Assembly: GCF_014203955.1 (NCBI RefSeq)
Contig: NZ_JACHKA010000001.1
Coordinates: 1,240,001 to 1,304,000 of the forward strand
Origin: Sphingobium lignivorans
Lineage (GTDB): Bacteria; Pseudomonadota; Alphaproteobacteria; Sphingomonadales; Sphingomonadaceae
Direction: 5' to 3'
Length of the DNA stretch: 64,000 bases
Position 1 is the first letter of the stretch. Each line of letters begins with the position of its first letter. The notes beneath the pieces were generated by a model. That model was given only the letters and a program-made list of their open reading frames with translations. It did no database searches and was not told where the DNA came from. A program made the translations under genes and the position numbers. Positions 48,684 through 57,657 of this stretch are shown here, one piece after another.

Positions 48684-48787
48684 GGTGGATCGGCATTTCG
48701 TGCCGGCGGACTGCAAATGGCGGTTTGTCGCGCTTTCGGTGGACGACCTTGCCTTCAGCCCGGGTTTCGCGTCGCGCGGGTGACTGG

Positions 48788-48807
48788 ATTCCCGTGTGCA
48801 CGGGAAT
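48788..48807. repeat. Short palindrome after the M1 peptidase gene
   Basis: ATTCCCGTG-TG-CACGGGAAT, a perfect 9-bp inverted repeat within a TGGATTCCCG...GGGAATGACG context typical of dispersed sphingomonad intergenic repeats. It lies between the convergent peptidase and DUF5694 genes and may act as a terminator for both. Nothing else is seen in the 220-bp gap. Confidence 0.6.
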
Positions 48808-48903
48808 GACGAGGGAGGGGGAGGGCAGGTCTGCTGCTCCCTTACAGTTCAGTCCGGCCGCTGGCTGTTCGGGCAAGCCAATGGGCGGCGTTCCTTTTAC
48901 CGC

Positions 48904-49992
48904 CTACTTTAGAACCGGCGCGATATCGACCAGCTTCACGTCGCGCATCTGATGGAGATAGGCTTCGTAATAGCCTTTGTGCGACGAGCCGACGATCGCC
49001 AGCATCCTTGTCCCTGGCCGTCGACCGAGCACTTCCCGGATGTTCGCGACCATCCGCAGGTTGCGGGTTTCCCAATAGGCGACGTAGCGCCTGCCAAATC
49101 CTTGCGGAGAGGGGGCGGCCAGCGCTGGTCCCCAGTCTGACTTGTAGGCCTCGATGGCGTAGGATGGATCGTTGAAGGCGCGATAGAGATTCAGAAGGCC
49201 ATCGGATGAGGTGATGGCGCTTGCAAGCGCGTCGCTCTGGGCGATCCGCGCTTTCGTTGCCTCATTGTCCCAGGCGTGCGTCAGGGCCTTGCCATAGCCT
49301 TCCTCGTCCTGCAGCGCGCCCATATAGGTCGATTGATCGTCCACGCTCCACACGCGCTCCAGCCCGGCGCGCGCTGCGACACGCGCAGCGATCAGATCGG
49401 TTTCGTTCACCCGCTGCGCGCGTGCCTTCAGCAGATCGACAAGGTCGGATGTCAAAATGCCGTCCGCGATGCGCTGGCTATCCGGCAGGCGCAGCCATTG
49501 CACCAGGGCCGATGCAGGCTCTCCCGCTGCCAGGAAGGTCGCGGCCAGTGTGCGACGCATCGCAGGAGCCGGGATGTCCGGCCAGTCGGCCAGCATGGCG
49601 TCCGCCTTCGCATTGGCCGTGGGGACATCGAGCCCAGTGGCGAGCGCGGCACGGGACGGGTCGAAGCAATAGGATCGATAAGCCTCCTCATAGCGCGCTG
49701 GTTGCCGCCGCATCATATCGCAAAGAAGCCCGGAACTATCCTCCGTGGCGACCGCTGTGGGCTGCCATTTTGCAAGGCGGGACACGAGCGGCTCGACCGT
49801 CTCGGGACGGAGACGGTCACGCCATTGCGAAAGATGCGGGGTGGCGAGAACCATGACCTGGTTCGGCTCGCCCGCCGGCCGATCATCCATCGCGTCCGGG
49901 CGAAATGCGGGTGAATAGTCCTGTGCAGACACAGCTACCCCACCCATCAGGGCCACAACCGCAATCATGGAAAGCGACGCCAATGATCTCAT
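48904..49992 (-). CDS. Exported DUF5694 (TraB-like) protein
   Basis: A 362-residue exported protein of the DUF5694 group, distantly like TraB/ChaN. ATG 49992 follows GGGGGAG and starts the signal peptide (MIAVVALMGGVAVSAQ). Landmarks are VMVLATPHLSQW near residue 48 and the C-terminal GSSHKGYYEAYLHQM, whose Gly and His residues are the conserved ends of the fold. Members occur widely in sphingomonads and Bacteroidetes with no established function. It is transcribed alone. Confidence 0.75.
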   Translation of the reverse strand: MRSLASLSMIAVVALMGGVAVSAQDYSPAFRPDAMDDRPAGEPNQVMVLATPHLSQWRDRLRPETVEPLVSRLAKWQPTAVATEDSSGLLCDMMRRQPARYEEAYRSYCFDPSRAALATGLDVPTANAKADAMLADWPDIPAPAMRRTLAATFLAAGEPASALVQWLRLPDSQRIADGILTSDLVDLLKARAQRVNETDLIAARVAARAGLERVWSVDDQSTYMGALQDEEGYGKALTHAWDNEATKARIAQSDALASAITSSDGLLNLYRAFNDPSYAIEAYKSDWGPALAAPSPQGFGRRYVAYWETRNLRMVANIREVLGRRPGTRMLAIVGSSHKGYYEAYLHQMRDVKLVDIAPVLK

Positions 49993-50105
49993 AAGATCTC
50001 CCCCATCATGCAAGGCTTCCGCTGCCGACTTGCGAACGCGTTATTGAACGCGCGAGGATTTCCCGCAATGGCAGGATCGCTTTCCGTTCGCCCCATGATC
50101 CCAAG

Positions 50106-51020
50106 TCAAGTCAGATCGGCGAGGTTGATGCGGGCGCCGGCGAGGGCGGCCTTGTTGGCGGCGCGGCGTTTGCGTTCGATTTCCAGCCGCTCGGGCGGGG
50201 CTTCTTCGTTGGGGAGGGCGGCGAGGCTGGTTTCGTAGATGTCCTTGAAATCCTCGGCGAATTCCGGGTGGGTGAAGATGAGGCCGCGATTTTCGCTCAC
50301 GCCGCGCAGGATCTTCTCGCCGGCTTCCAGCGGGTCCATGCCGTTGGAGAAGGCGGACGCGAAGTGGCGCAGCTCGGCTTCGTCCACCGGCGCGAAGCCG
50401 CTCTCGCCGAAGCGGGCGGGGCGCTTGAGTGCGCTGAGGCCGGCATCGGTCGCCACCAGTGCGGGACACACCAGCGAGACGCCGATGCCGTGCGGCGCCA
50501 GATTGTAGCGCAGCGATTCGGTGAGGCCGCGCACCGCGAACTTGGATGCGGTGTAGATGCCGGCCTGCGGGCCCGAGAGATAAGCAGCCATCGAGGCGAC
50601 GTTCACGACATGCCCGCCTTCGCCGGTGGCCTTGATCTTCGGCAGGAACGCCACCAGCCCGTTCGCCACGCCGCCGAAATTGACGCCCATGATCCAGTCA
50701 TAATCGGCGTGGCTGGCTTCGTCCGTGGGGCCGAACACGGAGACGCCCGCATTGTTGACCAGCACATGGCATTTGCCGAAATGATCGATGACTTTGTCTG
50801 CTGCATCGGCGAATGCGGGGCGATCCGTGACATCGAGCCTGATCCACAGCGGCGCCTCGCGCCCGCGCTGCGCGAACCAGGCGTCGCAGCGGGCGCGCTG
50901 CGCCTCGTCCCGGTAGGAGAGGGCCAGACGCATCCCGGCATCGCTGAAGGCCCGGGCAATGCCGAAGCCGATGCCCGTCCCCGCGCCGGTGATGAAGGCG
51001 ACCTTGCCGGTCCAGTCCAT
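50106..51020 (-). CDS. Short-chain dehydrogenase/reductase
   Basis: A 304-residue classical SDR with FITGAGTGIGFG (about residues 9-20), LVNNAGVS, the catalytic Ser in VNVASMAAYLSG and YTASK. GAGAGGAAACGCC precedes the ATG. A longer C-terminal tail (ERKRRAANKAAL) is found in SDRs of side-chain and cyclic-alcohol oxidation. It is divergent, by 70 bp, from the NTF2-like gene at 51091 that starts the catabolic-looking cluster, so both may be under common control. Confidence 0.88.
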   Translation of the reverse strand: MDWTGKVAFITGAGTGIGFGIARAFSDAGMRLALSYRDEAQRARCDAWFAQRGREAPLWIRLDVTDRPAFADAADKVIDHFGKCHVLVNNAGVSVFGPTDEASHADYDWIMGVNFGGVANGLVAFLPKIKATGEGGHVVNVASMAAYLSGPQAGIYTASKFAVRGLTESLRYNLAPHGIGVSLVCPALVATDAGLSALKRPARFGESGFAPVDEAELRHFASAFSNGMDPLEAGEKILRGVSENRGLIFTHPEFAEDFKDIYETSLAALPNEEAPPERLEIERKRRAANKAALAGARINLADLT

Positions 51021-51090
51021 GGCGTTTCCTCTCGATTCATTGGCTTTGCTTTGTTAGCCATCCTTGCAGACAAGGAGAGAGGAGTCGATA

Positions 51091-51819
51091 ATGGCTGATG
51101 TGGAAACGCGTTTGGCTGAGCTGGAAAAGAAGGTTCAGCAACTTGAGGACGTGAACGCGATCAGGCGGCTCCAATGGGCTTATGGATATTATATAGATTA
51201 TAACAGGCCGGAAGAAGTCGCCGGCCTTTTCGCGAAAGATGGCGTCGTCGTCTTTCTTTCGGGTGAATATGTCGGTTACGAAGGCGTGATGCGTCTTTAC
51301 GGCACATGGTTCCAAAATCGCTTCACCGGCGGGCGACGCGGACCGGTCCATGGCCTGCTTCTCGATCATTTCCAGCTTCAGGACATCATCACCATCGCCG
51401 AGGACGGGCAGACCGCCAAGGGGCGGTTCCGCGGCATCCTCGCGGGCGGCTGGCATGACGAGGTGGTGCACGAGAAGCCGGACGAGGTCCCGCAGCAATT
51501 CTGGGAATCCGGGCTCTACGAGAATGACTATGTCAAGGAAGACGGCGTCTGGAAGATCAAGCGGCTCGACTATATGATGCAGTGGCAGGGCGATTATGAG
51601 ACCGGCTGGGCGCATACGGTCGCGCATCTCCAGCCGGCACTGGTCTGCTATCCGGAAAATCCGGACGGCCCGGATCGCATCCTGCCCGAGAAGGAGGTGC
51701 GCCAGACCTGGCCGCACCGCTACGAAGTGCCCATGAGCTTTGCGCATCCGGTGCTCGGCAAGGCCTTCATGGTCGAGAATTTCACGCCGATGATGATGAA
51801 GAAGGAGAAGCCCGCATGA
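51091..51819 (+). CDS. NTF2-like protein, cytosolic; possible diarylpropane-lyase relative
   Basis: A 242-residue NTF2-like protein with no signal peptide; ATG 51091 follows AGGAGAGAGGAG. It opens with a heptad helix (RLAELEKKVQQLEDVNAIRR), then LQWAYGYYIDYNRPEEVAGL, LYENDYVKEDGVWKI and a final FAHPVLGK block. These are the same landmarks as in the exported paralogues at 3.6-5.9 kb. This size and fold recall LdpA, the cofactor-free sphingomonad enzyme that strips formaldehyde from a diarylpropane to give lignostilbene, the substrate of LsdA encoded 7 kb away. Whether it is LdpA itself cannot be decided here. ATGA overlap with the next gene. Confidence 0.72.
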   Translation: MADVETRLAELEKKVQQLEDVNAIRRLQWAYGYYIDYNRPEEVAGLFAKDGVVVFLSGEYVGYEGVMRLYGTWFQNRFTGGRRGPVHGLLLDHFQLQDIITIAEDGQTAKGRFRGILAGGWHDEVVHEKPDEVPQQFWESGLYENDYVKEDGVWKIKRLDYMMQWQGDYETGWAHTVAHLQPALVCYPENPDGPDRILPEKEVRQTWPHRYEVPMSFAHPVLGKAFMVENFTPMMMKKEKPA

Positions 51820-52283
51820 CCCGCGCATCATGGGGTACGGGCGTCATGGCGCTCGCGCTGGGGCTGGCCGGCATCGCCGCGCCCGCGCAGGCGGCGGAAG
51901 GCCAGTGCGATCTTACCGCCCGGCAAGTGGTCGAGCGCTTCATCCCGCTGTTCTACGAGCAGAAGGACGTGCGCACCGCGTTCATGACCTGGGTGGCGGA
52001 AGATTATATCCAGCACAATCCCGTGGCGAAGGACGGGCGGGACAATGGCATCGCGGCGCTGGAGCCGTTCTTCCGCTCGATGCCCGAGCTGCGCTACACC
52101 GTGGCGCGCGTGATCGCGGAAGGCGATCTCGTCGTCGTCCACAACAAGCTCCAGATGAATGCGCAGGATCGCGGCTCGGCGGTGGTGGACATCTTCCGGG
52201 TCGAGAATTGCAAGATTGTCGAGCATTGGGACGTGATCCAGCCGATCCCCGAGAAATCGGCCAATCCGCATCCGATGTTCTGA
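51816..52283 (+). CDS. Exported SnoaL-like protein A
   Basis: A 155-residue exported SnoaL-like protein (signal peptide ending APAQAAEG) whose ATG overlaps the previous stop. It has the polyketide-cyclase-like blocks MTWVAEDYIQHNP, DGRDNGIAALEPFF and KIVEHWDVIQPIPE. The invariant His and Asp in these blocks resemble the acid-base residues of SnoaL aldol-type cyclases. Two cysteines (CDLTA, ENCKIV) may pair. Function unknown. The next gene is a close paralogue. Confidence 0.75.
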   Translation: MTRASWGTGVMALALGLAGIAAPAQAAEGQCDLTARQVVERFIPLFYEQKDVRTAFMTWVAEDYIQHNPVAKDGRDNGIAALEPFFRSMPELRYTVARVIAEGDLVVVHNKLQMNAQDRGSAVVDIFRVENCKIVEHWDVIQPIPEKSANPHPMF

Positions 52284-52350
52284 ACGCGGGCGTCGGGGCC
52301 CCTTGCCGGGCGCTCGGAGTGCGACGGTGCAGCTAAGGGGAGGAGAGGGC

Positions 52351-52824
52351 ATGAAGGCAAGGACGTTCATGGTCGCCATGCTGGCGATGTCGGCCGCCGC
52401 GGCGCCTGCCCGGGCCGCGCCCGCTCGCGCCGTCGAGCCGGACAATTGCGGGAAGACGGCGGTCGAGATCGTCAGCGATTTCAGCCGGCTGTTCTTCGTC
52501 GAGAAGAACTGGCGCGAGGCGTTCATGACCTGGGTGGCGGAGGATTATATCCAGCATAATCCCTATGCGCAGGACGGGCGGGCCGCTGCGCTGCGCCATC
52601 TCGGCCCGATCTTCGATGCCAATCCGCAGCTCAAGGTGGATATCAAGCGCATCTTCGGGGACGAGACGCATGTCGCGGTCCATTATCATTCGGTGATGAC
52701 GCCGGGCACGCGCGGTTTCGCGGCAGTGGACATGTTCCGGGTGAAGGACTGCAAGATCGTCGAGCATTGGGACGTGATCCAGCCGATGCCGGAGACATCG
52801 GCCAATCCGCATCCGATGTTCTGA
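52351..52824 (+). CDS. Exported SnoaL-like protein B
   Basis: A 157-residue paralogue of the gene just upstream, with a signal peptide (AMLAMSAAAAPARAA), MTWVAEDYIQHNPYAQDGR, VDMFRVKDCKIVEHWD and an identical ANPHPMF C-terminus. ATG 52351 was preferred because the signal peptide begins there and a GGGGAGGAGAGGGC site precedes it. The pair looks like a recent tandem duplication that has begun to diverge in the middle. Function unknown. Confidence 0.75.
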   Translation: MKARTFMVAMLAMSAAAAPARAAPARAVEPDNCGKTAVEIVSDFSRLFFVEKNWREAFMTWVAEDYIQHNPYAQDGRAAALRHLGPIFDANPQLKVDIKRIFGDETHVAVHYHSVMTPGTRGFAAVDMFRVKDCKIVEHWDVIQPMPETSANPHPMF

Positions 52825-52961
52825 TTCCCGATCACCATGTCGCCGCCGGCGACGGGTTGATTTTGTCCGCTGATCCGTGCAGCCCTAGGTGCCAGGACAA
52901 GACGGGCCGGATCAGCGCGCCGGCACAAGGCCGCCCTTCCTCAAGCAGAGCAGAAGACTCC

Positions 52962-53834
52962 ATGCCCATCGACCCCAGCAAAGTGAAAGCCATCGACGTC
53001 CACGTCCATGCGGAGGTCTCGTGCCACGATCCCGAGGACCCGGTGATGGCGCAGTTCTTCGATGCCGCGTCCGCCTATTTCAAGGCGCCGCGCGAACGGC
53101 CGAAGATTCCCGAGATCATCGATTTCTACCGGCAGCGCGAGATCGCCTTCTGCCTGTTCACGGTGGATTGCGAAAGCGCGGTCGGCGCCAAACGCGTTTC
53201 CAACTACGAGATTGCCGAGTTGGCCGCCGAGCATGACGACATCGTCATTCCCTTCGCCTCGATCGACCCGCACAAGGGGAAGATGGGCGCTCGTGAGGCG
53301 CGCGACCTGATCGAGAATTATGGGGTGAAGGGCTTCAAGTTCCACCATCTCATCCAGGGCATCCACCCCTCCGACCGGACCGGCTACCCGATCTACGAAG
53401 TGATCGCGCACTACAAGCTGCCGGCGATCTTCCACACCGGCCATTCCGGCATGGGCACGGGCATGGCCGGGGGTGGGGGCATCCGCCTCAAATATGGCCA
53501 GCCCATGCTGGTGGACGATGCGGCGTCCGACTTCCCGGACATGAAGTTCATCCTCGCGCACCCCAGCTGGCCCTGGACGGACGAGAGCCTCTCCATGGCG
53601 CTGCACAAGGACAATGTGTTCATTGACCTGTCCGGCTGGAGCCCGAAATATTTCCCGCCGCAGATCATCCGCTATGCCAACACGCAGCTGAAGCACAAGA
53701 TGATGTTCGGCAGCGATTTTCCGCTCATCACGCCGGAAAAATGGATCGCCGCCGCGCAGGAGGTCGGCTTCAAGGAGGATGTGCTGCCGCTCATCCTGAA
53801 GGACAATGCCGTGCGCGTGCTGGGGCTGGGCTGA
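52962..53834 (+). CDS. Amidohydrolase-2 family hydrolase/decarboxylase
   Basis: A 290-residue metal-dependent amidohydrolase-2 protein. Metal-site candidates are H14 and H16 (DVHVHAE), H158 (IFHTGHSG), H200 (LAHPSW) and D252 (GSDFPL). This family includes aromatic-acid decarboxylases (5-carboxyvanillate, gamma-resorcylate) and hydrolases of aryl beta-ketoacyl-CoA side chains, either of which would fit a lignin context. Substrate not determined. It lies 137 bp after the SnoaL pair and 51 bp before an SDR gene on the same strand. Confidence 0.82.
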   Translation: MPIDPSKVKAIDVHVHAEVSCHDPEDPVMAQFFDAASAYFKAPRERPKIPEIIDFYRQREIAFCLFTVDCESAVGAKRVSNYEIAELAAEHDDIVIPFASIDPHKGKMGAREARDLIENYGVKGFKFHHLIQGIHPSDRTGYPIYEVIAHYKLPAIFHTGHSGMGTGMAGGGGIRLKYGQPMLVDDAASDFPDMKFILAHPSWPWTDESLSMALHKDNVFIDLSGWSPKYFPPQIIRYANTQLKHKMMFGSDFPLITPEKWIAAAQEVGFKEDVLPLILKDNAVRVLGLG

Positions 53835-53885
53835 GGGGCCGACACCCGGACATCGATGCCGGAGAAAAGGGAGAGGAGCAGCAGC

Positions 53886-54635
53886 ATGAGCGATCTGGCG
53901 GGGCGCCACATCATCGTCACCGGGGCATCGAGCGGCATCGGCCTCGCCACGGCGCGGATGCTGGCCGCGCGCGGCGCGAAAGTCTCGATGATCGCGCGGC
54001 GGATCGATGCGCTGGCAGCGCAGGCGGGCGAGATCGGCCCCGGCGCTTCCGCCTTCGCGGCCGATGTGGGCGACAAGGCGGCGCTGGAGTCCGCGCTGCA
54101 GGCGGCGGCGGACCGTTTCGGCCCTGCCTATGGCCTGTTCGCCAATGCCGGCATGGCAGGTAATTTCGCGCCCGCGCTCGATTATCCGGGCGAGCTGTTC
54201 GAGGATGTGCTGCGCGTCAATCTCACCAGCGTCTTCTGGGCGATGCAGGCCGTGCTGCCCGCGATGATCGCGGCGGGGGAAGGCAGCATCCTCGTCACCG
54301 GATCGATGGCGAGCAAGCGGGGCATGGCGATGAACCCCGCTTATGTCGCGTCCAAGCATGGCGTGCTGGGCCTCTCCCGAGCGATCGCGGTGGAAATGGC
54401 GCCGCATGGCGTGCGGTGCAATTGCGTGATCCCCGGCTTCATCGACACCCCCGCCTTCGACCTCATCCCGCCCGATCAGGCGGCGCGGATCAACCAGCGC
54501 GTGCCCCAGCGCCGCATGGGCTCGGCGGACGAACTGGCGGAAGTGGCCTGCTTCCTGCTCTCGCCCGCCGCGAGCCATGTGACCGCGCAGGGCTGGGCCG
54601 TGGACGGTGGCGTGTTGGAAACGCTGGAGGTCTGA
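53886..54635 (+). CDS. Short-chain dehydrogenase/reductase
   Basis: A 249-residue classical SDR with VTGASSGIG (about residues 12-20), FANAGMAG, SILVTGSMAS with the catalytic Ser and YVASKHG. The C-terminal QGWAVDGGVLE segment is typical of 3-oxoacyl-reductase-like SDRs. It probably oxidises a secondary alcohol of an imported or intermediate compound. It follows the amidohydrolase gene closely, likely as the end of that operon; a 224-bp gap follows, in which no gene is seen. Confidence 0.88.
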   Translation: MSDLAGRHIIVTGASSGIGLATARMLAARGAKVSMIARRIDALAAQAGEIGPGASAFAADVGDKAALESALQAAADRFGPAYGLFANAGMAGNFAPALDYPGELFEDVLRVNLTSVFWAMQAVLPAMIAAGEGSILVTGSMASKRGMAMNPAYVASKHGVLGLSRAIAVEMAPHGVRCNCVIPGFIDTPAFDLIPPDQAARINQRVPQRRMGSADELAEVACFLLSPAASHVTAQGWAVDGGVLETLEV

Positions 54636-54859
54636 TGCGGGGCAAAGCGGATCGCCTTGCACGGCTGATTCGCGCGGTCGGCGGCGATGCCGGCGAGGCA
54701 GCGGGACTTGCTCTGCGGCGCAACCGGACGTCCGCGCACTGGCAGGGGGAAATGCGCGCAAAAGCCGCAGAAAATCATGCTGTTCCGGGCTTCCTTCTTG
54801 GTGGGCCGGAGGGGCTGTGTTATTTCGCGTAGTGAAAGAACAGGCGAGGAGAGAGGCGC

Positions 54860-55669
54860 TTGATCGAACGGAAGGTGAAGACCGTGCGCGCGCTGGAGCG
54901 CGGCTTGCAGGTCCTGTCGGAAATCGACCGGCGCAAAGGCGCCAATCTTCACGAACTTCATCTGGCACTCGGCCTGCCCAAGGCCACATTGCTGCGCATG
55001 GTGGTCACGCTGGGCAAGCATGGCCATATCTGGCAGCGCCTCGCCGATGGCGCCTTCCTGCCAAGCGCGCGCTTGCGGCCACCGTCGGCGGATATCTCCG
55101 CAGAGGAAGTGGCCGAGGTCTCGTCCGGTCATCTGGCGCGCCTGTCCGATCAGGTGGCATGGCCTTCCGCCGTGGCAGTGCCGCGCGCCGACCATGTCGA
55201 GATCGTGGAGACGAACAGCCCGCTCATCCGGCTCGATGCCATCATGCTGGGCCCGGTGGGGGTGCGCCTTTCCTATCTGCACACGGCGACGGGGCGGGCC
55301 TATCTCGGCGCCTGCCAGCCGGACGAGCGCGCGGCGATCCTGCGGCGGCTGCGCCCGGCGGAAGGCGACAGCGCGGGAGAACGGCTGCTGGACGACATGC
55401 TCGCCGGCATCCGCGACCGTGGCTATGCGCTGCGCGAGCCGTTTCATCCCTGGCCGGACCGGGACTGGCAGGCGGTGCGGCAGGACGGGCGGCGCTCCAT
55501 GGCGGTGCCGGTCATTCTCGGCGCCTTCCCGGTCGCCTCGATCAACATCACCTGGCTTCAGCGCCGCAGCGACACGGCGACGGTGGTGCAGCGCCATCTC
55601 GGTGCGCTGCGCCGCGCGGCGGAAGGCATCGCCACGGACCTGGCGGCGGCGCGGGGCGGCGTGGCCTGA
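54860..55669 (+). CDS. IclR family transcriptional regulator (TTG start)
   Basis: A 269-residue IclR regulator starting at TTG 54860, with GGAGAGAGG at a good distance; no upstream ATG is in frame, and the next in-frame ATG would cut into the helix-turn-helix. The winged helix is at about residues 5-65 (VRALERGLQVLSEIDRRKGA, LGLPKATLLRMV). The effector domain begins around 85. IclR proteins commonly control aromatic-degradation operons. Its position between two gene groups on the same strand suggests control of one or both. Confidence 0.85.
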   Translation: MIERKVKTVRALERGLQVLSEIDRRKGANLHELHLALGLPKATLLRMVVTLGKHGHIWQRLADGAFLPSARLRPPSADISAEEVAEVSSGHLARLSDQVAWPSAVAVPRADHVEIVETNSPLIRLDAIMLGPVGVRLSYLHTATGRAYLGACQPDERAAILRRLRPAEGDSAGERLLDDMLAGIRDRGYALREPFHPWPDRDWQAVRQDGRRSMAVPVILGAFPVASINITWLQRRSDTATVVQRHLGALRRAAEGIATDLAAARGGVA

Positions 55670-55895
55670 CCTGACCGGGCCTTCGGGGCGGCGAGGCGGT
55701 ATCGACTCTGAAAGGCATTGCATGCGGTGAAAACGCTGCGCTTGCCGGGGCTCGCGCGGGGCGGCTAGAGCCGTTCGGAAGAAGCACCGGCGAGGGATGC
55801 CTCAAGGGTTTTGAACGGCCGCTCTCGGGTCGGTCCGGCTGAACAGGCCAGCGACCGTCCGGGCGGGCCAGCGAATGAGCACAGGAGACAAGCGG

Positions 55896-56909
55896 ATGCG
55901 TGCATGGCAACTGGCGGCGGGCGCCACCTCGATCGATGATCTGAGCCTGATCGAGATGCCCGATCCAGTGCCCGGCCCCGGCGAGGTCGCAATCCGCGTC
56001 CACGCCTGCTCCCTCAATTATCGCGATCAGGCGATCGTGCGCGGCCAGTATATGGGCGGGCCGGTGCCATCGCCCATCGTGCCGCTGTCGGACGGGGCGG
56101 GCGAGGTGGTCGCGATCGGCCCCGGCGTCTCGCGCTTCCGGGCCGGCGACCGGGTAGCCGGCACGTTCTTCCAGGACTGGGTCGACGGGCCGCCCAATCC
56201 CCACACCGGCCCCGCGCTCGGCGCGGCGGGCGGGCGGGGCATGCTCGCCGAAACCGTGCTACTGCCCGAGCAGGGCGTCGTCTCCATCGCCGCGTCGCTG
56301 AGCTATGCGGAAGCCGCGACGCTCCCCTGCGCTGGCGTGACGGCCTGGAACGCGCTGTTCGAGGGACCGCGACCGGTGCGCCCGGGCGACCGCGTACTGC
56401 TGCTCGGCACCGGCGGCGTCTCCACCATCGCGCTGCTGCTGGCCAAGGCAGCGGGCTGCGAGGTCATCGTCACATCCTCGAGCGACGCCAAGCTCGAGCG
56501 GGCGAAGGCACTCGGCGCCGACCATGGCGTCAACTACAAGGCGATCGAGGACTGGGGGCGCCATGTCGGCACGACGCTGGGCGGCGTGGACAAGGTGGTC
56601 GAGGTCGGCGGGGCCGGCACGCTGCACCAGAGCTTCGCCGCGCTGCGTCACAATGCCGAGGTGGCACTGATCGGCGTGCTCAATCCCGTCGGCGGGCCCA
56701 ATCCGGCCGCGCTCATGATGACGGGCAGCATCCTGCGCGGCATCTTCGTGGGCTCGCGGCGCATGGCGGAGCGGCTGGCCGGGGCCGTGGACGCCAATGG
56801 CATCAAGCCCGTGATCGGCGCGACCTTCAGCTTCGAGGATGCGAAGGCGGCTTATGCCTATGTCGAATCCCCGGACCTGTTCGGCAAGGCGGTGATCGCA
56901 TTCTCCTGA
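55896..56909 (+). CDS. Zinc-independent MDR family dehydrogenase/reductase
   Basis: A 337-residue medium-chain dehydrogenase. ATG 55896 is favoured over 55875 because AGGAG is correctly spaced before it. The cofactor motif is LLLGTGGVSTIALLLA at about residues 165-180. The structural and catalytic zinc cysteines of classic alcohol dehydrogenases are absent, so it belongs to the quinone-reductase-like branch and probably reduces an enone or quinone with NADPH. It is followed after 16 bp by an alpha/beta hydrolase gene. Confidence 0.85.
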   Translation: MRAWQLAAGATSIDDLSLIEMPDPVPGPGEVAIRVHACSLNYRDQAIVRGQYMGGPVPSPIVPLSDGAGEVVAIGPGVSRFRAGDRVAGTFFQDWVDGPPNPHTGPALGAAGGRGMLAETVLLPEQGVVSIAASLSYAEAATLPCAGVTAWNALFEGPRPVRPGDRVLLLGTGGVSTIALLLAKAAGCEVIVTSSSDAKLERAKALGADHGVNYKAIEDWGRHVGTTLGGVDKVVEVGGAGTLHQSFAALRHNAEVALIGVLNPVGGPNPAALMMTGSILRGIFVGSRRMAERLAGAVDANGIKPVIGATFSFEDAKAAYAYVESPDLFGKAVIAFS

Positions 56910-56925
56910 ACCCGACAGGCGCCGC

Positions 56926-57657
56926 ATGGCGAGCTTCCTGATGATCCATGGCGCCTGGCATGGCGGCTGGTGCTTCGAGCGGCTGCGCATGCCGCTGGAA
57001 GCGCGGGGACATGCCATGGCGGCGCCGGACCTGCCCGGCATGGGCGGGGACGCGCGGGCCCTGGCGGCAGCGACGCTCGACCGCTGGGCGGACTTCGCCA
57101 TCGCGCAGGCAGACGCCTTGCCGGGGCCGGTGATCCTGTGCGGACACAGCCGGGGCGGGCTCGTCGTCAGCCGCGCCGCCGAGCGCGCGCCCGAGGCATT
57201 CGCGGCGCTGGTCTATGTCGCGGCGCTGCTGTGCGAGGATGGCCGCAGCCTCTACGACATGATGGGCGAGCCGCAGCATGGCGGCTTTTCCAATGGGCTC
57301 TCGCCCGTCGCGGACGGGCTGGGCGTGGCGCTCTCCGTACAAGCGGCGATCCCGCTCTTCTACAGCCGCTGCGATCCGCAGGTGCAGGCCGCGAGCGCCG
57401 CGCGCCTCGTGGCGGAACCGGTGCGTCCGCTCGGCACGCCGGTCCGCGTCACGCCGGAGCGCTTCGGCCGCGTGCCGCGCCATTATGTGGAATGCATCCA
57501 TGACAGGGTCCTGCCGCTGGCGACGCAGCGCGCCATGACGGCGGCCCTTCCCTGCGCGAGCGTGACCACGCTCGACAGCGACCACAGCCCGTTCCTGTGC
57601 ATACCCGACGCACTGGCGGGCGCCCTGACAACGATAGCGGAGAGGACGCAGGCATGA
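56926..57657 (+). CDS. Alpha/beta hydrolase
   Basis: A 243-residue alpha/beta hydrolase. The oxyanion-hole segment FLMIHGAWHGGW is at about residues 4-15, the nucleophile in CGHSRGG near 75 and the catalytic His in DSDHSPF near 224. It resembles the plant methylesterase-like / EstC group. The likely role is hydrolysis of an ester or lactone formed in the same pathway. ATG 56926 lies 16 bp after the MDR gene, and its stop overlaps the VOC gene by ATGA. Confidence 0.85.
   Translation: MASFLMIHGAWHGGWCFERLRMPLEARGHAMAAPDLPGMGGDARALAAATLDRWADFAIAQADALPGPVILCGHSRGGLVVSRAAERAPEAFAALVYVAALLCEDGRSLYDMMGEPQHGGFSNGLSPVADGLGVALSVQAAIPLFYSRCDPQVQAASAARLVAEPVRPLGTPVRVTPERFGRVPRHYVECIHDRVLPLATQRAMTAALPCASVTTLDSDHSPFLCIPDALAGALTTIAERTQA

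Noticed and set aside
52941..54989. 682-codon minus-strand open frame across three plus-strand genes
   Set aside because: Runs through the amidohydrolase and SDR genes and an intergenic gap; composition typical of shadow frames.
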